NCBI GenBank assembly: GCA_028282935.1
Contig: JANQGU010000300.1
Location: 1 to 48,347, forward strand
Length of the DNA stretch: 48,347 bases
Reading direction: 5' to 3'
DNA from: Kiloniellales bacterium
Lineage (GTDB): Bacteria; Pseudomonadota; Alphaproteobacteria; Kiloniellales; JAKSBE01
In this document: positions 37,172-46,451 of the stretch, in pieces
Numbering within the stretch: the first letter of the stretch is position 1
How the letters are laid out: every line of letters starts with the position of its first letter
Program-made: the position numbers and the translations under genes
The notes under the pieces: generated by a model
The model's database searches: none
Told to the model about the DNA's origin: nothing
Seen by the model: only the letters and a program-made list of their open reading frames with translations

Positions 37172-38167
37172 TCACGCCGCCTCGGCCTGGACCGACACGC
37201 TTCTCTTGAGAGTGGCCGCCAGCTCCGCGACGGCCGCCTTGCCCCTCGAAAGGTATCCCGACTGACTGAAGAAGCCATGCATCACGCCGGCGTAGCGCCG
37301 CAGGGTGACGTCGACACCGGCTTCTTCGAGCCGGCGGGCGTAGTCTTCGGCTTCTCCTCTCAGGGGGTCGAGCTCCGCCGTGATGACAAGGGTCCTCGGC
37401 AGCCTCGAAAGCAGGGTCGAGAAGGCCGGAGACAGTCTGGGGTCCTCGAGGTCCCGGTGTGCGCCGAGGTATTGGTCGCGCGACCAGCGCCGCTTCTTGG
37501 CGGTGAAGGAGAAACCTTCGCCGAGCGTCGTGTAGGTCTCGTTGCTCAGCGTGGCGTCCACGGGCGGATAGACGAGAAGCTGGCAAAGGAGACTTGGCCC
37601 GCCCGAGCGCTGAAGCTCGAGGGCCGCGGCCGTCGCGAGGTTCCCGCCGGCGCTGCTTCCGCCGACGCTGACGCTTTGGCGGTACAAGCGATACTCGGGC
37701 GGGGCCCTGCCGAGCCACCGGACGGCGGCGACGGCGTCTTCGAAGGCCGCCGGAAATGGGTGCTCCGGCGCGAGGCGGTAGTCGACGTTGAGTACGGCGC
37801 AGCCCGACAGGTTCGCGATCACGCGGCAGAGCGCGTCATGGGTTTCGAGATCTCCGACAACGTGCCCGCCGCCGTGAAACCAGGCCAGGCAATGCGCCTT
37901 GTCCTCGGCATGGGGATGATAGAGGCGGCTCTTCAGAGGGCCCGCAGCCGTGGGGATCTCGACGTCGTTGACCTCCGCGACATCCTCGAAGGGCGGGTCG
38001 GTGTCGAGCTGGAAGCGCTCGAACACCTCTCTCTTGTGCTCCGGCGTATCGCATTGGGCCAGAAGGCGATCGCGCGCCTGGAGGCTCTCGAAGAGCCGTC
38101 GGGACTCCGGCTCCAGCCGCTCCAGAGGAGCCCGATCCTCCCCGGCGCGATGGGTCTTCTGCTGCAT
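37172..38167 (-). CDS. Alpha/beta hydrolase of the HSL (hormone-sensitive lipase-like) family
   Basis: 331 aa, cytoplasmic esterase family. Oxyanion motif HGGG at 98-101, nucleophile S172 in GGSSAGGN, D267 in ELDPLRGE, H297 in MHGFFSQ. The ATG at 38167 is chosen; a GTG one codon before it is slightly better spaced from AGGAG. It is divergent from the M81 gene, with an operator copy between them. Possibly cleaves an ester or amide before the M81 step; this is inferred. Confidence 0.88.
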   Translation of the reverse strand: MQQKTHRAGEDRAPLERLEPESRRLFESLQARDRLLAQCDTPEHKREVFERFQLDTDPPFEDVAEVNDVEIPTAAGPLKSRLYHPHAEDKAHCLAWFHGGGHVVGDLETHDALCRVIANLSGCAVLNVDYRLAPEHPFPAAFEDAVAAVRWLGRAPPEYRLYRQSVSVGGSSAGGNLATAAALELQRSGGPSLLCQLLVYPPVDATLSNETYTTLGEGFSFTAKKRRWSRDQYLGAHRDLEDPRLSPAFSTLLSRLPRTLVITAELDPLRGEAEDYARRLEEAGVDVTLRRYAGVMHGFFSQSGYLSRGKAAVAELAATLKRSVSVQAEAA

Positions 38168-38217
38168 CACGATGACAACGCTCCTGCGTTCCAAGGCTCG
38201 GGGGCGGCGTTGATTGT

Positions 38218-38236
38218 ATTTAATATATCATATAAC
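38218..38236 (-). promoter_or_regulatory. Operator copy B, between esterase and M81 genes
   Basis: On the reverse strand the site reads GTTATATGATATATTAAAT, agreeing with operator copy C at 16 of 19 positions, including an exact 12-bp core TATATGATATAT. It can serve both divergent genes. Confidence 0.65.
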
Positions 38237-38419
38237 ATGCGGAAAATGTAAAGCGCGGTGGAGCGGACGGGCGCTTCGGGCGGCTGGCCGAAGCCTGGGT
38301 CCGCGGCCTCGGGGCGGGAAGGCGCGACCGCCCCGCATCCTTTTCCTCGAGCACGCAAGGAACGCCTCTCCGAAGGGGAGAGGCGTGCGGGACGAGACCG
38401 GGTCGGCAAAGGAGAGTCC

Positions 38420-39949
38420 ATGCGGGCGCTGGTTGCGCAAGTCTCCCAGGAGACCAATAGTTTCAACCCGATTCGGACGGAACTCTCCGACTTCTCGATT
38501 CGCGAGGCCGAGGAAGTCCTGGTCGAACTGACGCCTACGGGGACAATTCTCGGCGGCGTCCTTACGGAGTGCCAGGCGCGCGGGATCGAAGCGATACCTG
38601 CCCTTGCCGCCATGGCGTCACCGGGCGGCCCGGTGTCGGACCGGGCCTTCGACCGCCTTTCCGGAAGGATCCTGCAGGGCGCCGCCGACAACGAGTTCCA
38701 GTTCGTCGCTCTCGATCTGCACGGCGCGATGATGACCGAGTCCCGCGACGACCCCGAAGGCGAAATCCTTGCCGCGCTCCGGAACGCGCTTGGCCCAGAG
38801 GTGCTGATAGGCGCCGGGCTCGACCTCCACGCCCATCTGACCGAGCGGATGATCGAGGCCGCCGATGTCTTGATCCCCTGCAAGAAGAACCCGCATTCCG
38901 ATCTCAGGGAGACGGGCGCGGAGGTCGTCCGTGCCCTCCTGCGCTGCTTCGAGGCGGGGAAGAGGCCGAGAAGAACCTTCCTGAGAATACCGATGCTGCT
39001 GCAGGGCAACACGGAAACCCATAGCGGGCCTTTGGAGGAGGCCCACCGCCGGCTGGCGAGCTGGAAACGCGAGGAAAGCGGCGCGCTCGACGCCTCGCTC
39101 TGCAATTGCCAGCCCTTTCTCGACGCCGAAGACATGGGACAGGTGCTTCTCTTTTCCGAACTGGCGGAATCCGGTACCGCCGCCACGGCCATCCGGGACG
39201 TCGCCTTGCGCCTGTGGGATCGCCGGGAGGAGTTCAGGAACGCCTTTCCCTCTCTGGAGGACGCGCTCGAAAGGGTTCGGCAGGACCCGGAGGCTCGACC
39301 CTTCGTGATCTCGGACTACGGAGACCGCACCAACGCGGGCGCGCCGGGCGACAGCACGGTCGCCCTGCGCCGCGTGGTCGAGCGCTATCCCGACCTCAAG
39401 GTCGCGATGCCGCTCACGGATCCCTGGGCGGTGGAGGCAGCCAAGCGGGCGGGCGTCGGGGCGGAGCTCTCGACTCGGCTTGGGGCAAGGTTCACGAAGG
39501 GGGTCTTCGAGCCCTACGACTTCACGGGCGTCGTGGAGGCGATCTCCGACGGGAGCTACCGGATGAGGGGTCCGATGATGTCCGGCCAGGTCGTCAGCGC
39601 GGGCGAGACCGCCGTCCTCGAGAGCAGGAACCTGAAGCTGGTGATCACGTCGCGGCCGGCGCGCACCCAGGATGTCAACTTCTATGAGAGCCTTGGGCTG
39701 AAGATCGCCGATTTCGACGCTGTCTTCGTAAAGTCGGGCAACCACTTCCAGCTTTCCTACGAGGGCATCGCGACGGCGCTCAAGGCGGACACGCCGGGGG
39801 TCGGCGCCTACCGCCCGGGCCGGATGCCGCGGGTCAAGCGCGCGCCCCTCTATCCCGAGGCCAACGCGCCGGCGTTCGTGCTAGAAGTTCAGGAAATCGC
39901 GGCCCGGCCGCTTGCGCCGGCTGTGCCGATGGATCGGGAGAAGCAATGA
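38420..39949 (+). CDS. M81-family (MlrC-like) metallopeptidase
   Basis: 509 aa with the two-domain layout of MlrC: N-terminal DUF1485 metallopeptidase and C-terminal MlrC domain. Expected metal and catalytic segments are VALDLHGAM (H101), AGLDLHAHLT (D135, H137, H139) and NPHSD (H159, D161). The opening reads VSQETNSFNP, where relatives usually have HETN with His in place of Q10. AGGAG precedes the ATG at 38420 and settles the start. MlrC acts on linearised microcystin; relatives sit in many peptide or amino-acid degradation loci, so the substrate here is open. Confidence 0.87.
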   Translation: MRALVAQVSQETNSFNPIRTELSDFSIREAEEVLVELTPTGTILGGVLTECQARGIEAIPALAAMASPGGPVSDRAFDRLSGRILQGAADNEFQFVALDLHGAMMTESRDDPEGEILAALRNALGPEVLIGAGLDLHAHLTERMIEAADVLIPCKKNPHSDLRETGAEVVRALLRCFEAGKRPRRTFLRIPMLLQGNTETHSGPLEEAHRRLASWKREESGALDASLCNCQPFLDAEDMGQVLLFSELAESGTAATAIRDVALRLWDRREEFRNAFPSLEDALERVRQDPEARPFVISDYGDRTNAGAPGDSTVALRRVVERYPDLKVAMPLTDPWAVEAAKRAGVGAELSTRLGARFTKGVFEPYDFTGVVEAISDGSYRMRGPMMSGQVVSAGETAVLESRNLKLVITSRPARTQDVNFYESLGLKIADFDAVFVKSGNHFQLSYEGIATALKADTPGVGAYRPGRMPRVKRAPLYPEANAPAFVLEVQEIAARPLAPAVPMDREKQ

Positions 39950-40144
39950 GTTCGAGGACAGCCTCTGTCGCCCCCGACGTCGCCTGTCAGGGGGAGTCGG
40001 CCCGGCCCGCGGGCCTCCGGGGGTGGAGGCTCAAGGCCGGCGAAGCTTGTCAATGGCGCCGCAGTCGCTTATCGCAGGGAGACCGGGTGCGTCCTGTCCC
40101 GGAAACCGGATACGAGAAGGGTTTGACGAGAGGCGTTTGTTCGA

Positions 40145-40840
40145 ATGGCGGATGAGTTGGCAATGGCCAAGTTGGTGCCGGTGCAGCGGGGCAAGACGCT
40201 CGGGGAGTACGTCTACGGCCAGCTCAAGGGCGCGCTCATGTCCGGCACCTTCCAGCCCGGGCAGAAGCTCTCCGCGCGTTCCGTGGCCGACGCCGTCGGG
40301 GTGAGCTTCACGCCCGCGCGGGAGGCGCTCTCGCGCCTGATCGCGGAAGGGGCTTTGGAGACCAAGGGTCCAAAGACCGTCCTGGTGCCCCGCTTGACGC
40401 CGGAACGGCTCTTCGAGATCACCCAGATCCGCTTGGCGCTGGAGGGGCTCGCGGCCGAGCAGGCCGGGAAGCAGGCCGAGCCGCCGTTGATCAAGGCTCT
40501 GGAAGAGATACAGCTCCAACTGGTCGCGGCAATGGACCGCCAGGACTACAAGATGGTCCTGTCCGAGAACGAGGCCTTCCACTTCGCGCTCTATTCCGCC
40601 AGCGGCATGCCCCGGCTGCTTGCCATCATCGAGTCCCTCTGGCTGGCGATCGGGCCGGCTCTCAACCTCCTCTACCCGGAGTTCAGGTTGACCCGGGCGG
40701 GAATCGGCAATCATCTCGCCGCGATCGAGGCCCTCAAGTCGGGGGACGCCCGGGGCGTGCGCAGTGCAATCCAGAAGGACATCGAGGACGGCTTCGCCAT
40801 GCTCAGCAAGGCGATCCTGTCCCTTCCCGAGCAGACCTAG
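40145..40840 (+). CDS. GntR-family transcription regulator (FCD/FadR type), paralogue 1
   Basis: 231 aa: N-terminal winged helix (LGEYVYGQLKGALMSGTFQP, then VADAVGVSFTPAREALSRLI) and C-terminal FCD ligand-binding domain with NEAFHFALYSASGMPRLLAI. The histidine in EAFHFALY is kept, as expected of an FCD metal site. Alternative start is ATG at 40163. It sits 195 bp after the M81 gene, whose 3' region shows nothing recognisable. Likely a local repressor acting on the 19-bp sites; the binding itself is inferred. Confidence 0.92.
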   Translation: MADELAMAKLVPVQRGKTLGEYVYGQLKGALMSGTFQPGQKLSARSVADAVGVSFTPAREALSRLIAEGALETKGPKTVLVPRLTPERLFEITQIRLALEGLAAEQAGKQAEPPLIKALEEIQLQLVAAMDRQDYKMVLSENEAFHFALYSASGMPRLLAIIESLWLAIGPALNLLYPEFRLTRAGIGNHLAAIEALKSGDARGVRSAIQKDIEDGFAMLSKAILSLPEQT

Positions 40841-41147
40841 ACTGGACGTCTCGCCCCGGTCACCGTCTGCGCCGGTTCCCGGCGAGCCTGCGGGCGGCGC
40901 TGTCCCGCCCGGGGCGTGACCGCGGGCGAGGGCGGCACCTTGGCGGTGACGGCGCCCGAGGTTTGACAGCTTCAGATATATGATATATCAAAAAACCTCC
41001 GGATGAGGCATCTGGACCCGGCGCCGGAAATCGGTGGCTGGACCCTTGGGGAGGTGGAAGCATGCTTGGTCGGCCGAAGCGGGTGACCGCGGGGCACCTT
41101 CGGAGGCCCTTGTTTAAGCGCTCCGCGTCCGAGCGCTCCGCGGCGCG
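40841..41147. other. Intergenic space before the aminotransferase gene
   Basis: Gene-free. It contains operator copy C near 40980 and a direct repeat gcgctccgcg just before the next start. Confidence 0.45.
40975..40993 (+). promoter_or_regulatory. Operator copy C, upstream of the aminotransferase gene
   Basis: GATATATGATATATCAAAA, with the exact 15-bp palindrome GATATATGATATATC centred on G40982. The best-formed copy in the window and the reference for the others. Confidence 0.7.
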
Positions 41148-42503
41148 ATGAGCATGGGCGGCGAGGTCGGCCTCGGCCACAATCTCTACACGTCGTCTCG
41201 CGCCGCTTTCGAGCGGGCGAAGCAGGTCTTCCCCGGCGGCACGACCCGGATCACGGTGCCGCGCCGGCCCCTGCCGGTCTACATGGCCTCGGGCAAGGGG
41301 GCCTGGCTCACCGACGTCGACGGAAACCGCTATCTGGATTTCAACAACAACTTCACGACGCTGATCCACGGGCACGCCTTCGCGCCCGTCGTCGAGGCGG
41401 TCGAGCAGCAGATCCGCCAGGGCTCCTGCTTCGCCAACCCGACGAGTTACGAGGTCGCTCTGGCCGAGATGCTCTGCGCGCGGGTGCCCGCGATCGAGCG
41501 CCTGCGCTTCGTGAACACCGGAACCGAGGCGGTGATGTTCGCGGTGAAGGCCGCCCGCGCGATCACCGGTCGAACCAAGATCGCCAAGTTCGAGGGCGCC
41601 TACCATGGCGCCTACGACTGGGTCTCGGTGAATCAGACGCAGGAGAACGGCGCCGAAGGCCAGGGACCGACCTCCGCCGGGGCCCAGGTCAACGGGATCC
41701 CCGCCTCCGTGTTCGATGAGGTGGTTCTCCTGCCCTTCAACGATGCCGAGGCTACGGCGGCCATCCTTGAAGCCCACGCCGGGGAGCTCGCCGCGGTCAT
41801 CATCGACCTGGTCCCCAGCCGGGCCGGCCTGATACCGCTGGAGCCGTCCTATGTCGAGGTGATTCGCGGGCTGGCGAAGCGGCATGGAACGCTCCTGATC
41901 TGTGATGAGGTGTTGAACTTCCGCCAGGGCTACGGCGGGGCGATGGGGTGCTACGGCCTCGAGCCGGACCTGGTGGTGCTGGGCAAGATCATCGGCGGCG
42001 GCCTGCCCGTGGGCGCCATCGGCGGCCGCGCCCATCACATGGAGGTCTTCGACAATTCCGCCGGCGATCCCTGCCTGCCGCAGGGCGGGACCTTCTCGGC
42101 CAACCCGCTGTCCATGGTGGCGGGCATCGCGTCGATGAGCGCGCTCGACCCCAACGCCTTCGCCTATCTGGAGGACCTGGGCAACAAGGTGCGGGAAGGG
42201 CTTCGGGAAGTCGCCCGCCTGCGCGGACTGCCGTTGCAGGTCACGGGCGTCGGGTCGCTCTTCCGCATCCATCTGAAGGAGAAGCCTCCCTCCAGCTATG
42301 TCGAAGCCCGGCCGACGCCGGGGGAGGCCGCGCTTCTGGAGAGCCTCGGCTGCGCCTTGCTGGAGAAGGGCGTCGTCATGCCGGCAAGCTCCCCCGGCGC
42401 CTGCTCGACCTCCATGACCGACGCCGACATCGAGTTCTTCCTGGACGTCGTCGGCCGGTGCCTCGACGAGGAAAGCAAGGAGCTGGCGGCGCTGCGGCTC
42501 TAG
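41148..42503 (+). CDS. Class III PLP aminotransferase (glutamate-1-semialdehyde-aminomutase-like)
   Basis: 451 aa, class III fold: FPGGTTR at 28-34, LTDVDGNRYLDFNNNFTTLI, NTGTEAV at 123-129, FEGAYHGAYD, D253 in ICDEV, and Schiff-base K280 in VLGKIIGGGLPVG. Its GSA-aminomutase-like look is shared by many omega- or beta-amino-acid transaminases, and a hemL role is unlikely in this catabolic context. It is followed after 31 bp by the ThDP enzyme gene. The substrate is not evident. Confidence 0.88.
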   Translation: MSMGGEVGLGHNLYTSSRAAFERAKQVFPGGTTRITVPRRPLPVYMASGKGAWLTDVDGNRYLDFNNNFTTLIHGHAFAPVVEAVEQQIRQGSCFANPTSYEVALAEMLCARVPAIERLRFVNTGTEAVMFAVKAARAITGRTKIAKFEGAYHGAYDWVSVNQTQENGAEGQGPTSAGAQVNGIPASVFDEVVLLPFNDAEATAAILEAHAGELAAVIIDLVPSRAGLIPLEPSYVEVIRGLAKRHGTLLICDEVLNFRQGYGGAMGCYGLEPDLVVLGKIIGGGLPVGAIGGRAHHMEVFDNSAGDPCLPQGGTFSANPLSMVAGIASMSALDPNAFAYLEDLGNKVREGLREVARLRGLPLQVTGVGSLFRIHLKEKPPSSYVEARPTPGEAALLESLGCALLEKGVVMPASSPGACSTSMTDADIEFFLDVVGRCLDEESKELAALRL

Positions 42504-42534
42504 CGGGGCGGTTTCCATTTGGCTGAAAACACCT

Positions 42535-44304
42535 ATGACGGACGGGAGTGAAACGGTGACGGCAGTTTCGAGAGGTCGGGCCGAAGAGCCCGCGGCCAGC
42601 GGCACCGCCGCAGAATTGCTGGCGGCCGCGCTTCGCCATCACGGCGTGGAGCAGATCTTCGGGCAGAGCCTTCCCAGCGCCCTGATCCTCGCGGCCGAGG
42701 ACCTCGGGATCCGCCAGGTCGCCTATCGAACCGAGAACGCCGGCGGGGCGATGGCCGACGGCTACGCGCGCTGCTCGAACCGGATCGGTGTCGTTGCGGC
42801 TCAGAACGGTCCGGCGGCGACCTTGCTCGTCCCGCCTCTGGCGGAAGCCCTGAAGTCGAGCCTGCCCATCCTGGCCCTGGTCCAGGATGTCGACCGTCCC
42901 AACCTGGACCGCAACGCCTTTCAGGAGCTGGACCATCTGAGCCTCTTCCAAAGCTGTACCAAGTGGGTGAGGCGCGTGCAGGACGCCGGGCGTATCGAGG
43001 AGTATCTCGCCGCCGCCATGGTCGCGGCCACGACCGGTCGGCCGGGGCCGGTGGCGCTCCTCCTTCCGGCGGACCTCCTGAAGGAAGAGACCACCCTGCG
43101 TCGCCGGCGGCGCAGGGTCGAATTGGGCGCCTGGCCGATCGACCGGACCGCCGCCGATCCCGATTCGCTGCGTCGGGTCGCCGAGCTGATCGCCCGGGCC
43201 GAACAGCCGGTGGTGATCGCGGGCGGTGGCGTGCTGAGCTCCCAGGCTTGGGAGGAGCTGTCCGTGCTGCAGGACCTTGCCTGTCTTCCCGTCGGCACGA
43301 CGCTCATGGGCAAGGGCAGCGTGAACGAGCGGCACCCGCTGTCGCTCGGTGTTCTGGGCGCGCTCGCCGGCCGGCGGTCGCTTGGGCGGTATACGAACGC
43401 GATCCTGGCCGAGGCCGATTTCGTGCTCCTCGTGGGGACGCGCACGAACCAGAACGGGACGGACAGCTGGAAGATGATTCCGACCCAGGCCACGGTCGCT
43501 CATCTGGATGTCGATGGGCTGGAGGTCGGGCGGAACTACGATTCGCTGCGGCTGGTCGGGGACGCCAAGCTGACCTTGCAGAGCCTAGTTTCCGCCCTTC
43601 AAGGAGAAGACCTCACGAAGCGGATGGCGGGCAGGCCGGAGCTTCAGCGGCGAGTCGAGGCCGCCAAGGCGCGCCACGCCGACGACACCCACGACCTGCG
43701 CTACTCCAGCGCGGCGCCGATTCGGCCCGAGCGTCTGATGTGCGACCTCCAGAAACGTCTTGCGCCCGAGGACATCGTCGTCGCCGATGCCAGCTACTCG
43801 TCGATGTGGGTCGGTGCCTATCTCACGGCGCTCGCGCCCGGCATGAGGTTTCTGACGCCCCGAGGCCTGGCGGGGCTCGGTTGGGGCTATCCCATGGCGC
43901 TGGGCGCCAAGGTCGCGCGACCGGAAAGCTCGGTCTTCTGCTTCGTAGGCGACGGCGGGTTCGGGCATTGCTGGCAGGAGCTCGAGACCGCCAAGCGGAT
44001 GGGCATCCATGTCGTCCTGACCGTGCTCAACAACGGCGTTCTCGGCTACCAGAAGGACGCCGAGGACGTGAAGTTCGGCCGACATACCAGCGCTTGCAGC
44101 TTCGCCGACGTCGATCATCGCCGGATCGCCGAGGCCTGCGGCTGTCTCGGGCTTCGCGTCGAGAAAGCGGAGGATTACGGCGACGCGCTCGGTGCCGCCT
44201 TGGAGGCCGAGCGGCCAAGCCTGATCGAGGTCATGACCGATCCGCAGGCCTACCCGCCGCTGACCCTTTTCGACGGCACGCTCGATAAGCCGGATCCGTC
44301 ATAG
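42535..44304 (+). CDS. ThDP-dependent enzyme of the acetolactate synthase-like family
   Basis: 589 aa (or 582 from the GTG at 42556, which has GGAG 7 nt upstream). Three domains: pyrimidine-binding N-part with catalytic Glu in VAYRTENAGGAMADGYA, central domain, and ThDP/Mg motif FVGDGGFGHCWQELE followed by NN in VLTVLNNGVLGY. It could be a lyase or decarboxylase on a 2-oxo acid formed by the preceding aminotransferase. It is not the biosynthetic IlvB: no ilvN follows. Confidence 0.9.
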   Translation: MTDGSETVTAVSRGRAEEPAASGTAAELLAAALRHHGVEQIFGQSLPSALILAAEDLGIRQVAYRTENAGGAMADGYARCSNRIGVVAAQNGPAATLLVPPLAEALKSSLPILALVQDVDRPNLDRNAFQELDHLSLFQSCTKWVRRVQDAGRIEEYLAAAMVAATTGRPGPVALLLPADLLKEETTLRRRRRRVELGAWPIDRTAADPDSLRRVAELIARAEQPVVIAGGGVLSSQAWEELSVLQDLACLPVGTTLMGKGSVNERHPLSLGVLGALAGRRSLGRYTNAILAEADFVLLVGTRTNQNGTDSWKMIPTQATVAHLDVDGLEVGRNYDSLRLVGDAKLTLQSLVSALQGEDLTKRMAGRPELQRRVEAAKARHADDTHDLRYSSAAPIRPERLMCDLQKRLAPEDIVVADASYSSMWVGAYLTALAPGMRFLTPRGLAGLGWGYPMALGAKVARPESSVFCFVGDGGFGHCWQELETAKRMGIHVVLTVLNNGVLGYQKDAEDVKFGRHTSACSFADVDHRRIAEACGCLGLRVEKAEDYGDALGAALEAERPSLIEVMTDPQAYPPLTLFDGTLDKPDPS

Positions 44305-44394
44305 GACAAGCAGTCCGCGTTCCCTTGAACGCCGAGAGTTCGATCGACGGCGCTCTGGAGGTAAGGCCGGCCCTGTCTCGCTGCCCGCCGGCCG

Positions 44395-45192
44395 CTACTG
44401 CAGCTTCCCCAAGATGTCCTTGTGCCGGCCGCCGTTCCAGAGGTCTTGCCGGACCGGCGCCTGTCCGATGGCTTTCGGCCGGGAGGCATAGCTCACCGAC
44501 CTGTCGGGTGTCTCCTCGGCTGCCGCGCCCCCGGGCTCCAGGCGGAGCATGGCGAGGCCCTCCTGGTGCACCCGCTTCTCGATCATCTGCCGCACACCGT
44601 CGCTGTCGTGCTCGGAGATGCGGTCGATCAGCACGGAGAAGGGAAACTCGTCCTCTTGCCGTTCGGCCATGTCGACGTAGATGAGGTTCAGGTAGGGCCC
44701 GATCTGGAGCCAGAGGTTCTCGATCGTGGCGAGCAGCGTCGGCATCCGCGATGCGTTGTAGATGCTCAGGAAGAACTGCATCTTGGCGACACTGGCTCGA
44801 TGCGGATCCCGATCCTCCAAGGCGGAGAGGATCTGGCCGTAGATGCTCACCAGCTGGCCCTCGAGATTGCCGATCGGAGGCTCGGCCGCGCTCGCCGCCG
44901 CCATGCCCTCCAGCACGCTTCGGATCCGGTTGATCTCCGCAAGCTTCTCCAGCGATCGGGTGGGGACGCGAATCGACTTGTTCGCGCCGGCATCAAGGGC
45001 GTTCTGGGCCGCCAGCCTTACGATGGCTTCGCGCACGGGCGTCGGACTCGTGCCCAACCTTTGCGACAGCGGCCGGATCGCCAGCTTGCTGCCGGCGGGG
45101 AACCTTCCCTGCATGAGCGCGGTCTTGAGCTCGAGGTAGACCTGCTCGGACAGCGTCTCCCTGCGGCAGATGGGCCCAAGGCTATGATCCAC
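44395..45192 (-). CDS. GntR-family regulator (FCD type), paralogue 2
   Basis: 265 aa from the GTG at 45192, which has AGGAGG 5 nt upstream; the frame stays open for 33 more codons without a good site. Winged helix (LSEQVYLELKTALMQGRFPA, then TSPTPVREAIVRLAAQNAL), then the FCD domain with YNASRMPTLLATIENLWLQI. The histidine kept in paralogue 1 is replaced (KMQFFLSIY). It is convergent with the ThDP gene. Confidence 0.88.
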   Translation of the reverse strand: MDHSLGPICRRETLSEQVYLELKTALMQGRFPAGSKLAIRPLSQRLGTSPTPVREAIVRLAAQNALDAGANKSIRVPTRSLEKLAEINRIRSVLEGMAAASAAEPPIGNLEGQLVSIYGQILSALEDRDPHRASVAKMQFFLSIYNASRMPTLLATIENLWLQIGPYLNLIYVDMAERQEDEFPFSVLIDRISEHDSDGVRQMIEKRVHQEGLAMLRLEPGGAAAEETPDRSVSYASRPKAIGQAPVRQDLWNGGRHKDILGKLQ

Positions 45193-45707
45193 GGCGGCCT
45201 CCTCTTGTCGAGCACTCGTCTCTTCGACGGCGAGGGCTGGAGCCGGACCGAGAGCGGCTTCGGGGCGCCTGTCGGGGCCTGAGCAACTCACGGGCCAAGC
45301 CCTCGCCTCCTGCTGCGCATTGCCGGGACACGCGGGGCTTTGCTTTGAGAGCTGAGGGAAAGAGGTTCAATTCACGAAGGCCCGTCAGCAACCCAGGCCC
45401 AGATCCCCCGCGCCTCGGCTTACCCAAGCGGTCAAAACGTCGTCCAGCCCTGCAAATGCATTCTATATAAAATATCATTGGCCGGTCGCAGGGAGTGCGA
45501 AGTTTTTGTAAACATTATGAAACAGCTAGGGCCCGCGGTTCCGTCGTCGAGGCCCCGGCATCCAGAGGCTTTCGCGAAGGCGTCTTCGCTTCGACGGGAT
45601 CCTGGGCTTCCTCGGCCGTCTACGGCCCAGGGGGCCGGTGACATTGTCCCTGCCGGCGCCGGCGCCCCGGCCGGAGCTCGCGCTCTTTCCGATCAGACAC
45701 CTAGGCG
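45193..45707. other. Intergenic stretch of about 515 bp between two GntR genes
   Basis: Gene-free by eye. It contains operator copy D (45462-45480) and a stretch around 45545-45640 with nested short repeats (ttcgcgaaggcgtcttcgcttcg; gcccaggg) that could be a degenerate dispersed repeat. Confidence 0.4.
45462..45480 (+). promoter_or_regulatory. Operator copy D, weak, between two GntR genes
   Basis: TCTATATAAAATATCATTG agrees with copy C at 12 of 19 positions. It lies 270 bp before paralogue 2, in an AT-rich patch. Weaker than the other copies. Confidence 0.4.
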
Positions 45708-46451
45708 TCACGCTTTCGCACTGATGCTCCGGGGTTTAAGGCCAAGAGAAGTCCTTTGCCCCTTGCCGCCCTCCAGGCGGGGATGGATGGTTCCGTCCTC
45801 GTCCGCCAAGTCGGCGATGTAGGTGAGGGCGGGGCCGATGTCGCTTTCCAGGGCCTTCCGGGCGCCCTCTGCGTCCCGTTTCTCGAGCGCGCGGATGAGC
45901 TGCCCGCGCCAGTCGTGCTTGAGGGCCTTGATGTAGTCGGGGAACAGGAGGCGCAGGCAGGAACCGGTTTGCAGCCAGAGCGATTCGATCAGCTGCACCA
46001 GCTGCGGCATCCGCGACAAGCCGTAGAGGGTGAACTGGAACTCCGTCAGCTTTGCGATGTCCGCGGCGACATCTTTGCGCTGTCGTGCCGCGACGATCTC
46101 GAGGGCGAGCTGTCGAAGCTGCCGGACCTCCTCGGGGCGCGCGTTTTCCGCGGCCCTGGCCGCGGCAAGGCCCTCGACCGTCAGGCGAATGTCGCGCAGC
46201 TCGAGTATCTTCGCCCGGGTCATGGGCGGGATCCGCACGGAACGGTTGGCAGAGGCCGCCAGGGCCCGCTCGGCCGTCAGCCGGTGAATGGCTTCACGGA
46301 CCGGGGTCACGCTCATCCCGAGAGCACCGGCAAGCGCACGCAGCGTCAGCTTCTGTCCGGGTACGAACTGTCCGCTGATCAGCGCCTGCCTCAGCGCTTC
46401 ATAGGCTTCGTTGCCTCGGGTCTCCAGCTCTCCGAGAGGGGGGGCGGCCAT
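45708..46451 (-). CDS. GntR-family regulator (FCD type), paralogue 3
   Basis: 247 aa from the ATG at 46451. Winged helix (NEAYEALRQALISGQFVPGQ, then MSVTPVREAIHRLTAERALA), then FCD domain with EFQFTLYGLSRMPQLVQLIE. The FCD histidine is replaced (FQFTLY). Its closest look-alike in the window is paralogue 2. Only weakly AT-rich text (gttataaaatctta near 46625) lies upstream. Confidence 0.9.
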   Translation of the reverse strand: MAAPPLGELETRGNEAYEALRQALISGQFVPGQKLTLRALAGALGMSVTPVREAIHRLTAERALAASANRSVRIPPMTRAKILELRDIRLTVEGLAAARAAENARPEEVRQLRQLALEIVAARQRKDVAADIAKLTEFQFTLYGLSRMPQLVQLIESLWLQTGSCLRLLFPDYIKALKHDWRGQLIRALEKRDAEGARKALESDIGPALTYIADLADEDGTIHPRLEGGKGQRTSLGLKPRSISAKA

